The notes: generated from the letters alone by a model not told the origin. A stretch of DNA of 64,000 nucleotides from Marinitoga aeolica (GCF_029910535.1 NZ_CP069362.1:1240001-1304000); one strand, 5' to 3'. Numbered from the stretch's first letter, positions 18,004 to 27,505 are shown. A program made the numbers and translations.

Positions 18004-18023
18004 TCAGTTGTGGAGGTGAAAAG

Positions 18024-19550
18024 ATGAGACGATTCTGTACAAGTGGACCTGTTGATAGAAAAACATGTTACTATGTAGAAAGACCAGAATTGATGAAAGA
18101 AGCAATTGATCATATAGAAAATTGGAGATACTTCACAGTATCAGCACCAAGGCAAACAGGAAAGACTACATTTTTGAATGATATAGTTGAGAAAATAAAA
18201 GACAAATATTTGCCGATATTTATATCTTTTGAAAGTTTTGGGAATATAAAAATTGAAGAAAAGTTTATAAAACAATTCACTAAAAAGATTAAAAATTTCT
18301 TTGATTTTAATATGAAGATAGAATTTGAACCAAAAAAGATAGCAGCAATAAGCGATCTGGATGAATATATAATGGATATAAATGAAAAATTTGGAAAAGA
18401 AGTAATATTAATGATAGATGAATTTGAAATATTAGAAGAAAAATTAATGAATGAATTTTTGCATGTAATAAGAGATATATATCATTCAAGGCAAGGTTAT
18501 AAACTAAGAAGTGTAATACTAATAAGTGTAGGATATTTAAGTGGAGTATTGGAAGACAATGCAAGTCCGTTTAATATAGCAGAGCATATGGAAGTGCCAT
18601 ATTTTACAAAAGAACAGGTATATGACTTATTAAACCAACATGAAAAAGAAACGGGGCAAACATTTGATGATAAAGTGAAAGAGCTAATTTGGGAAAATGC
18701 AGCAGGACAACCAGGATTAACCAATGCATTAGCATATGATTTAGTGGCAAAAAAAGCAAAAGGAGAAAAGATAATAACAGAAAAACATTTTGAAAAAACA
18801 TTATATGATTTTATGCATCAATATATAGATAAAAATATATCAAATATAATATCAAAAGCAGAAAAAGAAAAAGAATTAATAATGAAAATATTATTTGAAC
18901 CAGAAAGTGTTGAATTCAATATATATGATGAAAGAATAAATTACTTATACTTAAATGGAGTAATAGATAATTGTGAAGGAAAATGTTGTGTAAGAGTACC
19001 GTTATACTATAAAGCATTATATGATAGATTTAAACCACAGATAAATGGAGAAAAGAATTATATGGCAACTATAAAAGATACAATAAAGCCATATATAAAA
19101 GAAGATGGAAGTTTGGAACTAAATAAATTATTGAAAAGATATATAGAATATATAAAACAAAGAGGAGCAATAATGTTTAAAGGAAGGAATTATTATGAAG
19201 GAGTATATCAATATAATCTTGATCAATTTTTAAGTTTATACATAGAGGCAGGAGAAGGAAAAGTATATCCAGAAACACAGGTAGGAGGAGGAAGAATAGA
19301 CTTATTAATTAACTTTAATAACAAAGAATATTTAATAGAAGTAAAAGCAAATATAACAGGAAATGAATATGAAAAAGCAAAAAAACAATTAATAGAATAC
19401 ATAAAAAGAAAAAGATTAAAAGAAGGATGGTTAATAGTATATTCAAGTTCAATAGAAGATTTTGAATATATATTGGAAAAATATGAAGATAAAAAATTGC
19501 ATATATGGTTTATAAAAACGAACTTTGAAGTACCATCGAAAATTGTGTGA
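18024..19550 (+). CDS. AAA_35-like ATPase/PD-(D/E)XK protein, family 3 (a-y mosaic)
   Basis: A 508-residue paralog with complete Walker A (APRQTGKTTF), Walker B (VILMIDEFE) and GGGRIDLL…YLIEVKANI motifs. The first half, including variable type a, matches 11493 almost residue for residue, yet the C-terminal third (MATIKDTIKPYIKEDGS…KRKRLKEGW) matches 14831/16429 type y. A short patch around GQTFDDKVKELIWENAAGQ is unlike all others. The gene therefore looks like a recombinant of two paralogs. No GC-rich terminator follows; family 2 comes 48 bases later. Confidence 0.83.
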   Translation: MRRFCTSGPVDRKTCYYVERPELMKEAIDHIENWRYFTVSAPRQTGKTTFLNDIVEKIKDKYLPIFISFESFGNIKIEEKFIKQFTKKIKNFFDFNMKIEFEPKKIAAISDLDEYIMDINEKFGKEVILMIDEFEILEEKLMNEFLHVIRDIYHSRQGYKLRSVILISVGYLSGVLEDNASPFNIAEHMEVPYFTKEQVYDLLNQHEKETGQTFDDKVKELIWENAAGQPGLTNALAYDLVAKKAKGEKIITEKHFEKTLYDFMHQYIDKNISNIISKAEKEKELIMKILFEPESVEFNIYDERINYLYLNGVIDNCEGKCCVRVPLYYKALYDRFKPQINGEKNYMATIKDTIKPYIKEDGSLELNKLLKRYIEYIKQRGAIMFKGRNYYEGVYQYNLDQFLSLYIEAGEGKVYPETQVGGGRIDLLINFNNKEYLIEVKANITGNEYEKAKKQLIEYIKRKRLKEGWLIVYSSSIEDFEYILEKYEDKKLHIWFIKTNFEVPSKIV

Positions 19551-19598
19551 ATTATTATATAATAAAAAAATGGAAATAAAAAATCAGAGGTGGAAACG

Positions 19599-21251
19599 AT
19601 GAAAAAATTACCAATAGGAAGAAGTGACTTTAAAAGCATAATAGAAGATAATATGTATTATATAGATAAAAGTATGCTGATAAAAGAAATAATAGAAAGT
19701 GGAGATGTAATATTAATAACCAGGCCAAGAAGGTTTGGAAAAACATTAAATATGAGCATGATGAAATATTTTTTTAGAAATGATCAAGATAATAAACATT
19801 TATTTGAAGGACTAAAGATATGGAAAGAAAAAGAGGTAATAGAAAAGTATTTAAATAAATATCCTGTTATATATTTGACGTTTAAAGATGCTAAAGCAAA
19901 TAATATAGAGTTATTAAAAAAAATAATAATAGAAGAAATAACAAAGATATATATATTAAATGAAAAAATTATGGAAAAACTATATGAACCAGAAAAAGAA
20001 ATATACAATAAAATAATGTTTAAAAAAGCAGACGAAAGTGAATACATGAACAGTCTAAAAAATCTAAGTGAATATCTCTACCGATATTACAAACAAAAAG
20101 TAATATTATTAATAGACGAATACGACACGCCAATACAACAATCATATTTAAATGGATATTATGATGAATTTATAAATTTCATGGGAAATGTATTAGGAAA
20201 TGCATTAAAAGACAATGAGTATTTAGAAAAAGGAGTATTAACAGGAATAACAAGAGTAGCAAAAGAAAGCATATTTACAGGAGTAAATAATCTTCAAGCA
20301 TCAACAGTATTGAGTGAATTATTCAATGACAAATTTGGATTAACATGGAAAGAAGTAGAAGAAACATTAAGATATTATGGATTAGAATATGAAAAAGGAA
20401 AAGTAATAGAATGGTATAATGGATATAATTTTGGAGGATTAGAAATATACAATCCATATTCAATAATAAATTTAGCAGATGAAAAAGAAATAAAATACTA
20501 TTGGATAAACAGCAGTGGGAATGAATTAATAAAACAACTAATAAGACAGAGTACAGCAGAAGTAAAAACAAAAATAGAAGAATTAATAGAAGGAAAAGAA
20601 ATAGAAAGCAGTATAGATGAAAATTTAGTATATGGGGATTTAGATAAAAGCACAGAAGAAAGCATATGGACATTATTTCTATTCACAGGATACTTAACCT
20701 GGACAAAACATACAGGAGAAGAAGGAGAACCGAGATATAGTCTTAAAATAACAAACAAAGAAACATTACAATTCTTCAAAAAAACAGTGGTAGATATAAT
20801 AAAAGAAAGTAAAATACATTATGAAAGCATATTAATGGAATTAATACATGAAAACTATGAAGAATTTAAAATAGCATTTAAAAAGATAGTAGAAAGAACA
20901 ATAAGTTATTTTGATGTAAGTGGAGAAGAACCAGAAAGGTTTTATCATGGATTAATACTGGGAATGGTAGTGGGACTAAGCAAAAAATACATAGTAAAAA
21001 GCAATAGAGAAGCAGGATATGGAAGAGCAGATGTAATATTAATCCCAAAAGAAAAAAAAGAACCGGGAATAATATTTGAATTCAAAAAACATTACATAAA
21101 AGAAGGGGATTTAAAAAACAGTGCAGAATTAGGAATAAAACAAATAGAAGAAAAAGGATATGAAGAAGAAATAAAAAGTTATGGAATAGAGAAAATAATA
21201 AAAGTTGCAATTGCTTTTGATAAGAAAAATGTGGAAATTATAGTAAAATAA
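19599..21251 (+). CDS. AAA-ATPase-like/PD-(D/E)XK protein, family 2
   Basis: A 550-residue third copy of family 2, with Walker A TRPRRFGKT, Walker B VILLIDEYDTP and nuclease GRADVILIP…IIFEFKK. The segment between Walker A and B (about 103-155) is again unrelated to the other two copies, and the body is more diverged (NLQASTVLSELF for NLDVSTILGKLF; a changed patch at ESKIHYESILMELIHENY). ATG 19599 follows GAGGTGGAAACG; GTG 19590 would lie in the ribosome site. A TATAATA sequence about 45 bases upstream could be its promoter. It closes the array. Confidence 0.85.
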   Translation: MKKLPIGRSDFKSIIEDNMYYIDKSMLIKEIIESGDVILITRPRRFGKTLNMSMMKYFFRNDQDNKHLFEGLKIWKEKEVIEKYLNKYPVIYLTFKDAKANNIELLKKIIIEEITKIYILNEKIMEKLYEPEKEIYNKIMFKKADESEYMNSLKNLSEYLYRYYKQKVILLIDEYDTPIQQSYLNGYYDEFINFMGNVLGNALKDNEYLEKGVLTGITRVAKESIFTGVNNLQASTVLSELFNDKFGLTWKEVEETLRYYGLEYEKGKVIEWYNGYNFGGLEIYNPYSIINLADEKEIKYYWINSSGNELIKQLIRQSTAEVKTKIEELIEGKEIESSIDENLVYGDLDKSTEESIWTLFLFTGYLTWTKHTGEEGEPRYSLKITNKETLQFFKKTVVDIIKESKIHYESILMELIHENYEEFKIAFKKIVERTISYFDVSGEEPERFYHGLILGMVVGLSKKYIVKSNREAGYGRADVILIPKEKKEPGIIFEFKKHYIKEGDLKNSAELGIKQIEEKGYEEEIKSYGIEKIIKVAIAFDKKNVEIIVK

Positions 21252-21299
21252 TTGAATAATAGTAGTCTGTGAGATAAAAGAAAATTTGGAGGTGTTGTT

Positions 21300-22139
21300 A
21301 TGAAAAAAGTTATGGTTATTATTATGATAATATTTTCTTTATTTGCTTTTGGTTTTAATCTTGATATAAGTAAAAATAATATTTCTATTTCGAAAAATAT
21401 ATGGGAAGTTGGTGATAATTCAAATATTGGAGTTTGGTTGAGTTATCCTGTAGACTTTTCTGATTTTAATTTACCTGGTATTGGAATAAATTATAATGAT
21501 AAGAATGAATTTTTTACATATCAAAAGGTGTTTTTTAAGAAAATAAAATTAAAAGCAGGAGAAAGGTATTTTGGTTTAAATGTGGGATATGATTTTAATA
21601 ATGATTCTATTGTGTTAGCAACGGAAGTAAAAAAGTATAAAAACGATTTAATATCAAAGAGTTTTTCTTATTCATATACATCTGTATTTAAAGGTGGTAG
21701 TGAAGAAAGAAAAATAAGTCTTGATAGGTTTTTGGTTCCAACTGTAGCAAAAGCTTCAATTTTTTCTATTTCATATGATAATTTAGGTTCTGGTAATAAC
21801 GTTTCAAATTATGGTATTCAATTACAAAGATATTTCACCATACCTTTTGTTATAGGAAGTTCTGATTTGGGTTATTCATTATCTATACCAATAGGTGTAA
21901 TTGATGATAAATATATTTCTGGATATTTTGCATATGGTGTGTTATATGATGGAGAATATTCACCTGAATTTAGTTTTCAAACGCCATTTAAGGTAAATAA
22001 AAAGGATTATTATATGGGAATGCAATTAAAAATGAATAGCAATGCAAAATTTATTGCTTATTTAACGAAAGTGAATATAGACAATCCATTTACAATAATA
22101 ATTACAAATAATGGAGGTAGTTTTTTCTTTGAATACTGA
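21300..22139 (+). CDS. Secreted hypothetical protein, possible outer-membrane beta-barrel
   Basis: A 279-residue protein with a clear signal peptide (MKKVMVIIMIIFSLFAFGF). The mature part alternates polar and hydrophobic residues in beta-strand style with many aromatic residues, and it ends SFFFEY, an aromatic C terminus as in outer-membrane barrels. I do not recognise the family, and the barrel idea is inference. Start ATG 21300 follows GGAGGTG. There is no terminator between the last array gene and this one, so read-through is possible. It overlaps the start of the HemW-like gene. Confidence 0.65.
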   Translation: MKKVMVIIMIIFSLFAFGFNLDISKNNISISKNIWEVGDNSNIGVWLSYPVDFSDFNLPGIGINYNDKNEFFTYQKVFFKKIKLKAGERYFGLNVGYDFNNDSIVLATEVKKYKNDLISKSFSYSYTSVFKGGSEERKISLDRFLVPTVAKASIFSISYDNLGSGNNVSNYGIQLQRYFTIPFVIGSSDLGYSLSIPIGVIDDKYISGYFAYGVLYDGEYSPEFSFQTPFKVNKKDYYMGMQLKMNSNAKFIAYLTKVNIDNPFTIIITNNGGSFFFEY

Positions 22140-23274
22140 AATAGGATTATATATTCATATACCTTTTTGTAAATCAAAATGTTTATACTGTGATTATCCT
22201 TCAACAACAAATAATAGAATTCAGGATAAATATTTTGAGTATTTATTAAAAGAAATAGATTTGGTTAATTATAATGGAAAAATAAAAACGGTGTTTTTAG
22301 GTGGTGGAACACCAACATATGTTAGTATAAAACATATAGATAGATTATTTAGAAAATTAAATAATTTATATAGTGAGTTTGATCCTATAGAGATAACAAT
22401 AGAGTCAAACCCTGAAACATTGAATGAAGAAAAATTACATGAATATTATTCTCTTGGTATAAATAGATTGAGTATGGGAATACAGACATTTGATAATGAT
22501 ATTTTAAAAGCAATGAATAGATTATATAATAATGAAATTATAGAGAGGAATTATTATTTAGCGAGAAGATATTTTTCAAATATCAATTTTGATTTTATTC
22601 TGGGATTGCCTGGAGACAATATGAAAATACTGGAAAATAATTTAAGGTTAGTTGAAAGGTTAAAACCCGATCATGTTTCATATTATATTTTTGATGATGA
22701 TCATGATACACCATTGAAAAGATTATTGGAAAAAGGAAAAATGAAATTGCCAGATGATGAATTTATAGAAAATGGTTTTGATTTAGTGATTGATGAATTA
22801 AAAAGAATGGGTTATAAAAGATATGAAATATCTAATTGGGCTAAAGAAGGATATGAATGCAAGCATAATTTGATATATTGGAATAATGAAGATTATCATG
22901 GTTTTGGTTTATCTGCAGGGGGACATATTGGAAATATTAGATATACTAAAACATGGGATTTTAGAAAATATTTTGATATGATAAATAATAATAAAATTCC
23001 ATATGATCATTATAATGAAAATTCAAAGCTTGATGAATTAACAGAGGAACTATTTATGGGATTGAGATTAATAGAAGGAATAAATGTTGATGGGTTGCAG
23101 AAAAAATATGGGAAATTATATGAAGAATTTTTCAAAAATCTTTTTCAAATGGTTTCAGGCTTAATTAAAGTGGATGATAGGATTAGAATGTCCAAAAAGG
23201 GCCTGGATTTATCTAAAATGGTATTTGAAAAAATCTTAGAAGTGAGGGAAAATATACATGGATATGAAGGATAG
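22129..23274 (+). CDS. hemW: Radical SAM protein, HemW/coproporphyrinogen oxidase-like
   Basis: A radical SAM protein of the HemW group, which binds heme or acts in heme trafficking. It opens [14 protein letters not shown], and the 4Fe-4S motif [12 protein letters not shown] has the expected CxxxCxxC spacing. [28 protein letters not shown] and DFILGLPGD follow in family order, and a HemN C-terminal domain closes it. I chose TTG 22129 because GGAGGT lies about 10 bases upstream, whereas ATG 22111 would put that ribosome site inside the gene. The 5' end overlaps the preceding gene by 11 bases. Heme pathway genes are not seen nearby, so a different cellular role is possible. Confidence 0.85.
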   Translation: MNTEIGLYIHIPFCKSKCLYCDYPSTTNNRIQDKYFEYLLKEIDLVNYNGKIKTVFLGGGTPTYVSIKHIDRLFRKLNNLYSEFDPIEITIESNPETLNEEKLHEYYSLGINRLSMGIQTFDNDILKAMNRLYNNEIIERNYYLARRYFSNINFDFILGLPGDNMKILENNLRLVERLKPDHVSYYIFDDDHDTPLKRLLEKGKMKLPDDEFIENGFDLVIDELKRMGYKRYEISNWAKEGYECKHNLIYWNNEDYHGFGLSAGGHIGNIRYTKTWDFRKYFDMINNNKIPYDHYNENSKLDELTEELFMGLRLIEGINVDGLQKKYGKLYEEFFKNLFQMVSGLIKVDDRIRMSKKGLDLSKMVFEKILEVRENIHGYEG

Positions 23275-23767
23275 GGTGGAAAAGTATATAACGGATTTTA
23301 TGAATATGAATTTTCCAGAGAAGGATAATTCTGAGGAATGGGACAAATATTTTATGAAAATAGCCTTTCTTGTTAGTGAAAGGTCTTCTTGTACTCATAG
23401 GAAAGTAGGAGCTGTTATTGTAAAAGATAAAAGGATATTGGCAACAGGATATAATCAACCACCATCTGGATTTCCGCATTGTAATGAAATAGGGTGTATT
23501 AGGGATGATTTGAATATTAAAAGCGGTGAATATCAGGAGATATGTTATGGATTGCATGCAGAACAAAATGCACTTATGCAGGCAGCTAAATTTGGTATTT
23601 CAACAGATGGTGCATCAATATATGTAACACATCAACCATGTTCTATTTGTGCAAGATTAATAATTAATGCGGGGATAAAGAAAGTGATATATGGTGGTAA
23701 TTATCCTGACGCATTAACTAAGTTATTTTTTAAACAAACAGGTGTAGAATTTAGGATGATGAAATAA
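23258..23767 (+). CDS. dCMP deaminase (ComEB-like cytidine deaminase)
   Basis: A zinc-dependent deoxycytidylate deaminase that makes dUMP for thymidylate synthesis. The zinc and catalytic signatures are HAEQNA (His ligand, Glu) and PCSICARLI (two Cys ligands). The N-terminal [12 protein letters not shown] and [12 protein letters not shown] segments are typical of ComEB-type dCMP deaminases, the latter a substrate/zinc loop. At 169 aa it is full length. ATG 23258 overlaps hemW by 17 bases; ATG 23264 is an alternative. Thymidylate kinase lies elsewhere in the window at 41740. Confidence 0.9.
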   Translation: MDMKDRVEKYITDFMNMNFPEKDNSEEWDKYFMKIAFLVSERSSCTHRKVGAVIVKDKRILATGYNQPPSGFPHCNEIGCIRDDLNIKSGEYQEICYGLHAEQNALMQAAKFGISTDGASIYVTHQPCSICARLIINAGIKKVIYGGNYPDALTKLFFKQTGVEFRMMK

Positions 23768-23782
23768 ATTCGGAGGTGTGTT

Positions 23783-24610
23783 ATGCCTAATCAAAAGTAT
23801 TTTGAATATGTAAGAAAAGACAGACTACCAAATGTTTGGTGTCCAGGTTGTGGTAATGGTATTATAATGAAATCATTTATTGAAGCAGCATATAACCTTA
23901 AATTAGATAAAAATAAGGTTGCTGTAGTTTCTGGTATAGGATGTTCTTCCAGGGTTACAGGATATCTTGATTTTAACACATTGCATACTTTGCATGGAAG
24001 AGCAATTCCTTTTGCAACTGGTGTTAAGTTAGCAAGGCCGGATTTAGAAGTTGTTGTCATGGGTGGAGATGGCGATATGTTGGCCATAGGTGGTAATCAC
24101 TTTATCCACGCATGTAGAAGAAATATGGATATGACAGTAATATTATTTAATAATACAATTTATGGTATGACTGGTGGGCAATACTCACCAACTACACCAC
24201 ATGAGGCTATTGCTTCAACAGCACCATATGGTAATTTAGAAAATAATTTTGATCCTGTGAAAATGGCAATATCTTCTGGAGCTACTTATGTTGCAAGAAG
24301 TACAGTGTATCATTATACACAAAGTGTAAAATATATAGAAAATGCTATTAAACACAAAGGAATGTCCGTTGTTGAAATATTGTCTAATTGTCATACATAT
24401 TTCGGTAGATATAATGGTATGAGTAAACCTGCTCAATTTATGGAATATTTTAAGAAAAATGTAGTTACATTATCAAAAGCAAAAAATATGCCACACGAGG
24501 AATTAGAAGGCAAGATTGTAATAGGCGAATTCTATAATAATGAAAGCAAAAAGACATATCTTGAACTATATGAAGAATTATCCAGAGAATTAGGTGGTGT
24601 TGCAAAATGA
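23783..24610 (+). CDS. korB: 2-oxoacid:ferredoxin oxidoreductase, beta (TPP-binding) subunit
   Basis: The thiamine diphosphate-binding subunit of a KorABC-type 2-oxoacid:ferredoxin oxidoreductase, which oxidatively decarboxylates 2-oxoglutarate or a related acid to its CoA thioester. NVWCPGCGNG at the start, VSGIGCSSRV, HTLHGRAIPFATG and the TPP motif GGDGDMLAIGGNH…NNTIYGMTGGQYSPTT are all family hallmarks. Its 275 aa are normal. It overlaps the gamma subunit by four bases. No alpha subunit is present on either side, which is unusual; substrate cannot be fixed from this gene alone. Confidence 0.9.
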   Translation: MPNQKYFEYVRKDRLPNVWCPGCGNGIIMKSFIEAAYNLKLDKNKVAVVSGIGCSSRVTGYLDFNTLHTLHGRAIPFATGVKLARPDLEVVVMGGDGDMLAIGGNHFIHACRRNMDMTVILFNNTIYGMTGGQYSPTTPHEAIASTAPYGNLENNFDPVKMAISSGATYVARSTVYHYTQSVKYIENAIKHKGMSVVEILSNCHTYFGRYNGMSKPAQFMEYFKKNVVTLSKAKNMPHEELEGKIVIGEFYNNESKKTYLELYEELSRELGGVAK

Positions 24611-25200
24611 ATTTAAAGGAACCAAGAAGTATCAGAATTAGTGGTATGGGTGGTCAGGGAAACATACTTATGGGGCTTATTCTTGCAGAATCTCTTGTGA
24701 GCGAAGGTTATTGGGTTGTACAGTCACAGCATTATGGGGCTCAAGTTAGAGGTGGATTGTCTTTTTGTGATGTGTTATATTCAGACGAGGTTATTGATTA
24801 TCCAAAAGCAGAAGCTTTTGATGTTTTATATATTATGAATGATATAGCATTTCCACATTTGTCAATGGTAAAAAACAATGGAATAGTTTTCTATGATAGC
24901 TCATATATAAAAGCATTGCCACAAACAGTTTCAAGAATTACAAAAAAGATAGTTGCAATACCAGCATCAAAATTAGCATATGAAGAACTAGGAAATACCA
25001 ATGTAGCTAATATGATAGGACTTGGAGCTATTGCAAAAAATTGTGAAATAGTGAAATTGGATACATTGATTAAAGTAATGAAAAAACGGGTTAATCCAAG
25101 ATTTTTTGAAATAGATGAAAAAGCTTTAAAAATAGGGTATAACTATACAAATAAGAAGTATGAAATAAAAACAAATGAAAAAAATGGAAGAGGATTGTGA
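24607..25200 (+). CDS. korC: 2-oxoacid:ferredoxin oxidoreductase, gamma subunit
   Basis: Gamma subunit partner of the preceding beta subunit. It opens RISGMGGQGNILMGLILAES and contains QSQHYGAQVRGGLSFCDV, the strongly conserved PorG/KorC motifs. At 197 aa it is full length. The coupled ATGA overlap with korB and another with dgkA show one transcript. It should bridge the alpha and beta subunits in the complex, so a separate alpha gene is expected elsewhere in the genome. Confidence 0.9.
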   Translation: MNLKEPRSIRISGMGGQGNILMGLILAESLVSEGYWVVQSQHYGAQVRGGLSFCDVLYSDEVIDYPKAEAFDVLYIMNDIAFPHLSMVKNNGIVFYDSSYIKALPQTVSRITKKIVAIPASKLAYEELGNTNVANMIGLGAIAKNCEIVKLDTLIKVMKKRVNPRFFEIDEKALKIGYNYTNKKYEIKTNEKNGRGL

Positions 25201-25643
25201 TGAAAAAATTTTCGAGAAGTTTTTCTTTTGCAATAAAAGGACTTTTTGAAGTTTTTAGGTCACAGAGAAATTTTAAGATTCAAACGGTATTTGCTTTAAC
25301 AGCATTTATCCTGGCTTTTACATTAAACCTTGATGAAGGACAAATATTATGGATAACCCTTTCGGTTTCAATAGTGTTGATACTTGAAACGGTTAATACA
25401 TTAATTGAAAAAATGATGGATTTGATACATCCTCATTATAATCCAGTTGTAGGTGTAATAAAAGATTTAGGAGCTGCTGCGGTTTTAATCGCAGCAACTT
25501 TTTCTATTGTGGTTGCAGTGGTGATATTTGGGGGTAAGGTTTTTAATTGGCCACCTAAGTATGGTATAATTATAGGTATAGCGTTTATTATTTTTATTAT
25601 GATGGGAAGTCTCTTTAAAGGGAGGGAAAAAAATGGCCGATGA
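25200..25643 (+). CDS. dgkA: Diacylglycerol/undecaprenol kinase family membrane protein
   Basis: A small integral membrane lipid kinase of the DgkA family. Three hydrophobic helices are visible (about 28-47, 51-66 and 94-120). The catalytic signature is LETVNTLIEKMMDL (ETxNTAIE-type) followed by VIKDLGAAAVLI, with HPHYNPVVGVIKD between. An N-terminal SFSFAIKGLFEVFRSQRNFKIQ segment is usual for the Gram-positive undecaprenol kinase branch. About 147 aa, slightly long at the C-terminal end, which has an extra helix. ATG 25200 overlaps the korC stop (ATGA), and its end overlaps the cheB start by 11 bases. Confidence 0.85.
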   Translation: MKKFSRSFSFAIKGLFEVFRSQRNFKIQTVFALTAFILAFTLNLDEGQILWITLSVSIVLILETVNTLIEKMMDLIHPHYNPVVGVIKDLGAAAVLIAATFSIVVAVVIFGGKVFNWPPKYGIIIGIAFIIFIMMGSLFKGREKNGR

Positions 25644-26682
25644 TGTAATAAAAGTTTTGATAGTAGACGATTCAGGATTTATGAGGATGGTTTTAAAGGA
25701 TATTATAGAAAAACAATCTGATATGAAGGTTATTGGAATTGCTAAAACAGGCCTTGAAGGTGTGGAAAAAGCCATAGAATTAAAACCAGATGTTATAACT
25801 ATGGATGTTGAAATGCCGGAATTAAATGGTCTTGAAGCTGTAAAGCTTATAATGAAAAAGAATCCTACGCCTATTATTATGGTAAGTAGCTTAACATCAA
25901 AGGATTCTGAAATAACAATAGAAGCTCTTGAAAATGGTGCAGTTGACTTTATACAAAAACCAGCTGGTAGCGTGTCATGGACATTCAGGTCTGTAGCAGA
26001 TGAATTATTAGAAAAGATAAGAAGCGCTTCTAAAGTTGACCCTACGAAATTAACTAGAAAAGTAACAATCAGACCCAAGAAACCAAGAATTACTTCCCTT
26101 TTAAGAGGAAAAAAGATAGTATTGATTGCTTCATCTACAGGTGGCCCAAGGTCATTAGATGCTATTATACCTAATTTACCTAAAGGTATTAATGTTCCAG
26201 TTGTTGTAGTTCAACATATGCCTCCGGGATTTACAAAATCACTTGCAGATAGATTAAATAGAATTTCTGAATTAACGGTAAAAGAGGCGGAGGATAATGA
26301 AGAACTTAAACCTGATACAGTATATATTGCACCGGGTAATTATCATTTAGGATTAAAGGCTAATGGTTCGAGGGTTTATACATATCTGGATAAGTCAGAC
26401 AAGATAAATAATGTAAGACCCGCTGCTGATTTCACCTTTAATGATGCAGCAGAAATATATAAGGGAAATATAGTTGCTGCTGTTTTAACTGGTATGGGAA
26501 AAGATGGGGCAAAAGGAGCATTTAAAATAAAACATTATGGTGGGAAGATTATAGCAGAATCTCCAAAAACATGTGTTGTATATGGTATGCCCAAAGCAGT
26601 GGTTGAAGAAAACTATGCAGATTTTATCCTTCCAAACTATGATATAGCAGAAAAAATAGTTGAATTGTTAGGAGGAAAGTGA
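25633..26682 (+). CDS. cheB: Chemotaxis response regulator/protein-glutamate methylesterase
   Basis: CheB removes methyl groups from (and deamidates) chemoreceptors during adaptation. The receiver domain (1-125) has VDDSGFMR, the phospho-acceptor in DVITMDVEMP (Asp near 56) and IMVSSLTSKDS. After a linker, the methylesterase domain (about 160-345) carries the catalytic SSTGGPRSL (Ser), VVQHMPPGF (His) and TGMGKDGAKG (Asp). Full length at 349 aa. The start is preceded by GGGAGGG. No other che genes are nearby, so it is an isolated member inside an envelope-gene operon. Confidence 0.95.
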   Translation: MADDVIKVLIVDDSGFMRMVLKDIIEKQSDMKVIGIAKTGLEGVEKAIELKPDVITMDVEMPELNGLEAVKLIMKKNPTPIIMVSSLTSKDSEITIEALENGAVDFIQKPAGSVSWTFRSVADELLEKIRSASKVDPTKLTRKVTIRPKKPRITSLLRGKKIVLIASSTGGPRSLDAIIPNLPKGINVPVVVVQHMPPGFTKSLADRLNRISELTVKEAEDNEELKPDTVYIAPGNYHLGLKANGSRVYTYLDKSDKINNVRPAADFTFNDAAEIYKGNIVAAVLTGMGKDGAKGAFKIKHYGGKIIAESPKTCVVYGMPKAVVEENYADFILPNYDIAEKIVELLGGK

Positions 26683-27503
26683 TGAAAACACGGTTGATTT
26701 TATTATTTTTATTTTTTCCATTATTAATCTTTTCTATAAAAACATATACTTATACCATTCAAAGTGGTGACTCTTTGGAAAAGATTGCGTTCAAGCTCAA
26801 TATACCATTATCTATTATTATTGATTATAATCCTGAATATGCATACAGAAAATATATATATGCTGGAGAAAAATTAATTATACCAGAAAAGCCAGTATAT
26901 GTATATAGTGTTAAATCTGGAGATAGTTTGAGTTATATAGCTAAAACGTTTTTTTCAGATGCGAGTTTAATAGCGGAATATAATAATATACAAAATCCAA
27001 ATTTGTTATATATAGGACAAAAATTGGAAATTCCATATGAATATATAGGATTGAGTTTTAATAGAAATGTTGCTGTTTCGTGGCCAGTATGGGGAGAATT
27101 AACTTCATTATATGGTTGGAGAATACATCCAATATATCATGACAGAAGGTTTCATTCTGGAATTGATATTGCTTTAAGTGAAGGATTACCAATTTTATCT
27201 GCTGTTACGGGGAAAGTTGTTGAAGTGAAAAAAGATAGAGGGTATGGTATATATGTAAAAATTAAAGCTGGCAGTCATTATTATATTTTTGCTCATATGT
27301 CAAAAGCATTGGCTGTTCCTGGAGAGATAGTAAAAAAGGGTGAATTAATTGGTAGAGTTGGTTCTACAGGTATATCCACAGGTCCCCATGTTCATTTTGA
27401 AGTGAGAACACTGGCTGATAAATCAGTAGACCCAATGGGATTATTACCTGGGTTTAAATATGCACATGTTCCAATAGAAAAACATTATATGGGTGGTAAT
27501 TGA
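26682..27503 (+). CDS. LysM-M23 family peptidoglycan endopeptidase
   Basis: Exported murein hydrolase or amidase-activator of the LytM type. A signal peptide (residues 1-17, LILLFLFFPLLIFS) is followed by two LysM domains: YTIQSGDSLEKIAFKLN and YSVKSGDSLSYIAKTFF. The M23 domain (about 130-265) has the zinc motif HSGIDIAL (HxxxD) and the catalytic/zinc HVHFEVRT (HxH). All ligands are present, so it may be active. ATG 26682 overlaps the cheB stop, with GGAGG just upstream. It precedes an amidase gene; the pair likely remodels the septum or envelope. Confidence 0.92.
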   Translation: MKTRLILLFLFFPLLIFSIKTYTYTIQSGDSLEKIAFKLNIPLSIIIDYNPEYAYRKYIYAGEKLIIPEKPVYVYSVKSGDSLSYIAKTFFSDASLIAEYNNIQNPNLLYIGQKLEIPYEYIGLSFNRNVAVSWPVWGELTSLYGWRIHPIYHDRRFHSGIDIALSEGLPILSAVTGKVVEVKKDRGYGIYVKIKAGSHYYIFAHMSKALAVPGEIVKKGELIGRVGSTGISTGPHVHFEVRTLADKSVDPMGLLPGFKYAHVPIEKHYMGGN

Positions 27504-27505
27504 GA

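Noticed and set aside
8117-21251. CRISPR array or transposon cluster as explanation for the repeated DNA
   Set aside because: The repeats are whole protein-coding genes with intact ATPase and nuclease motifs; there are no short spaced repeats and no DDE or tyrosine/serine recombinase motifs.
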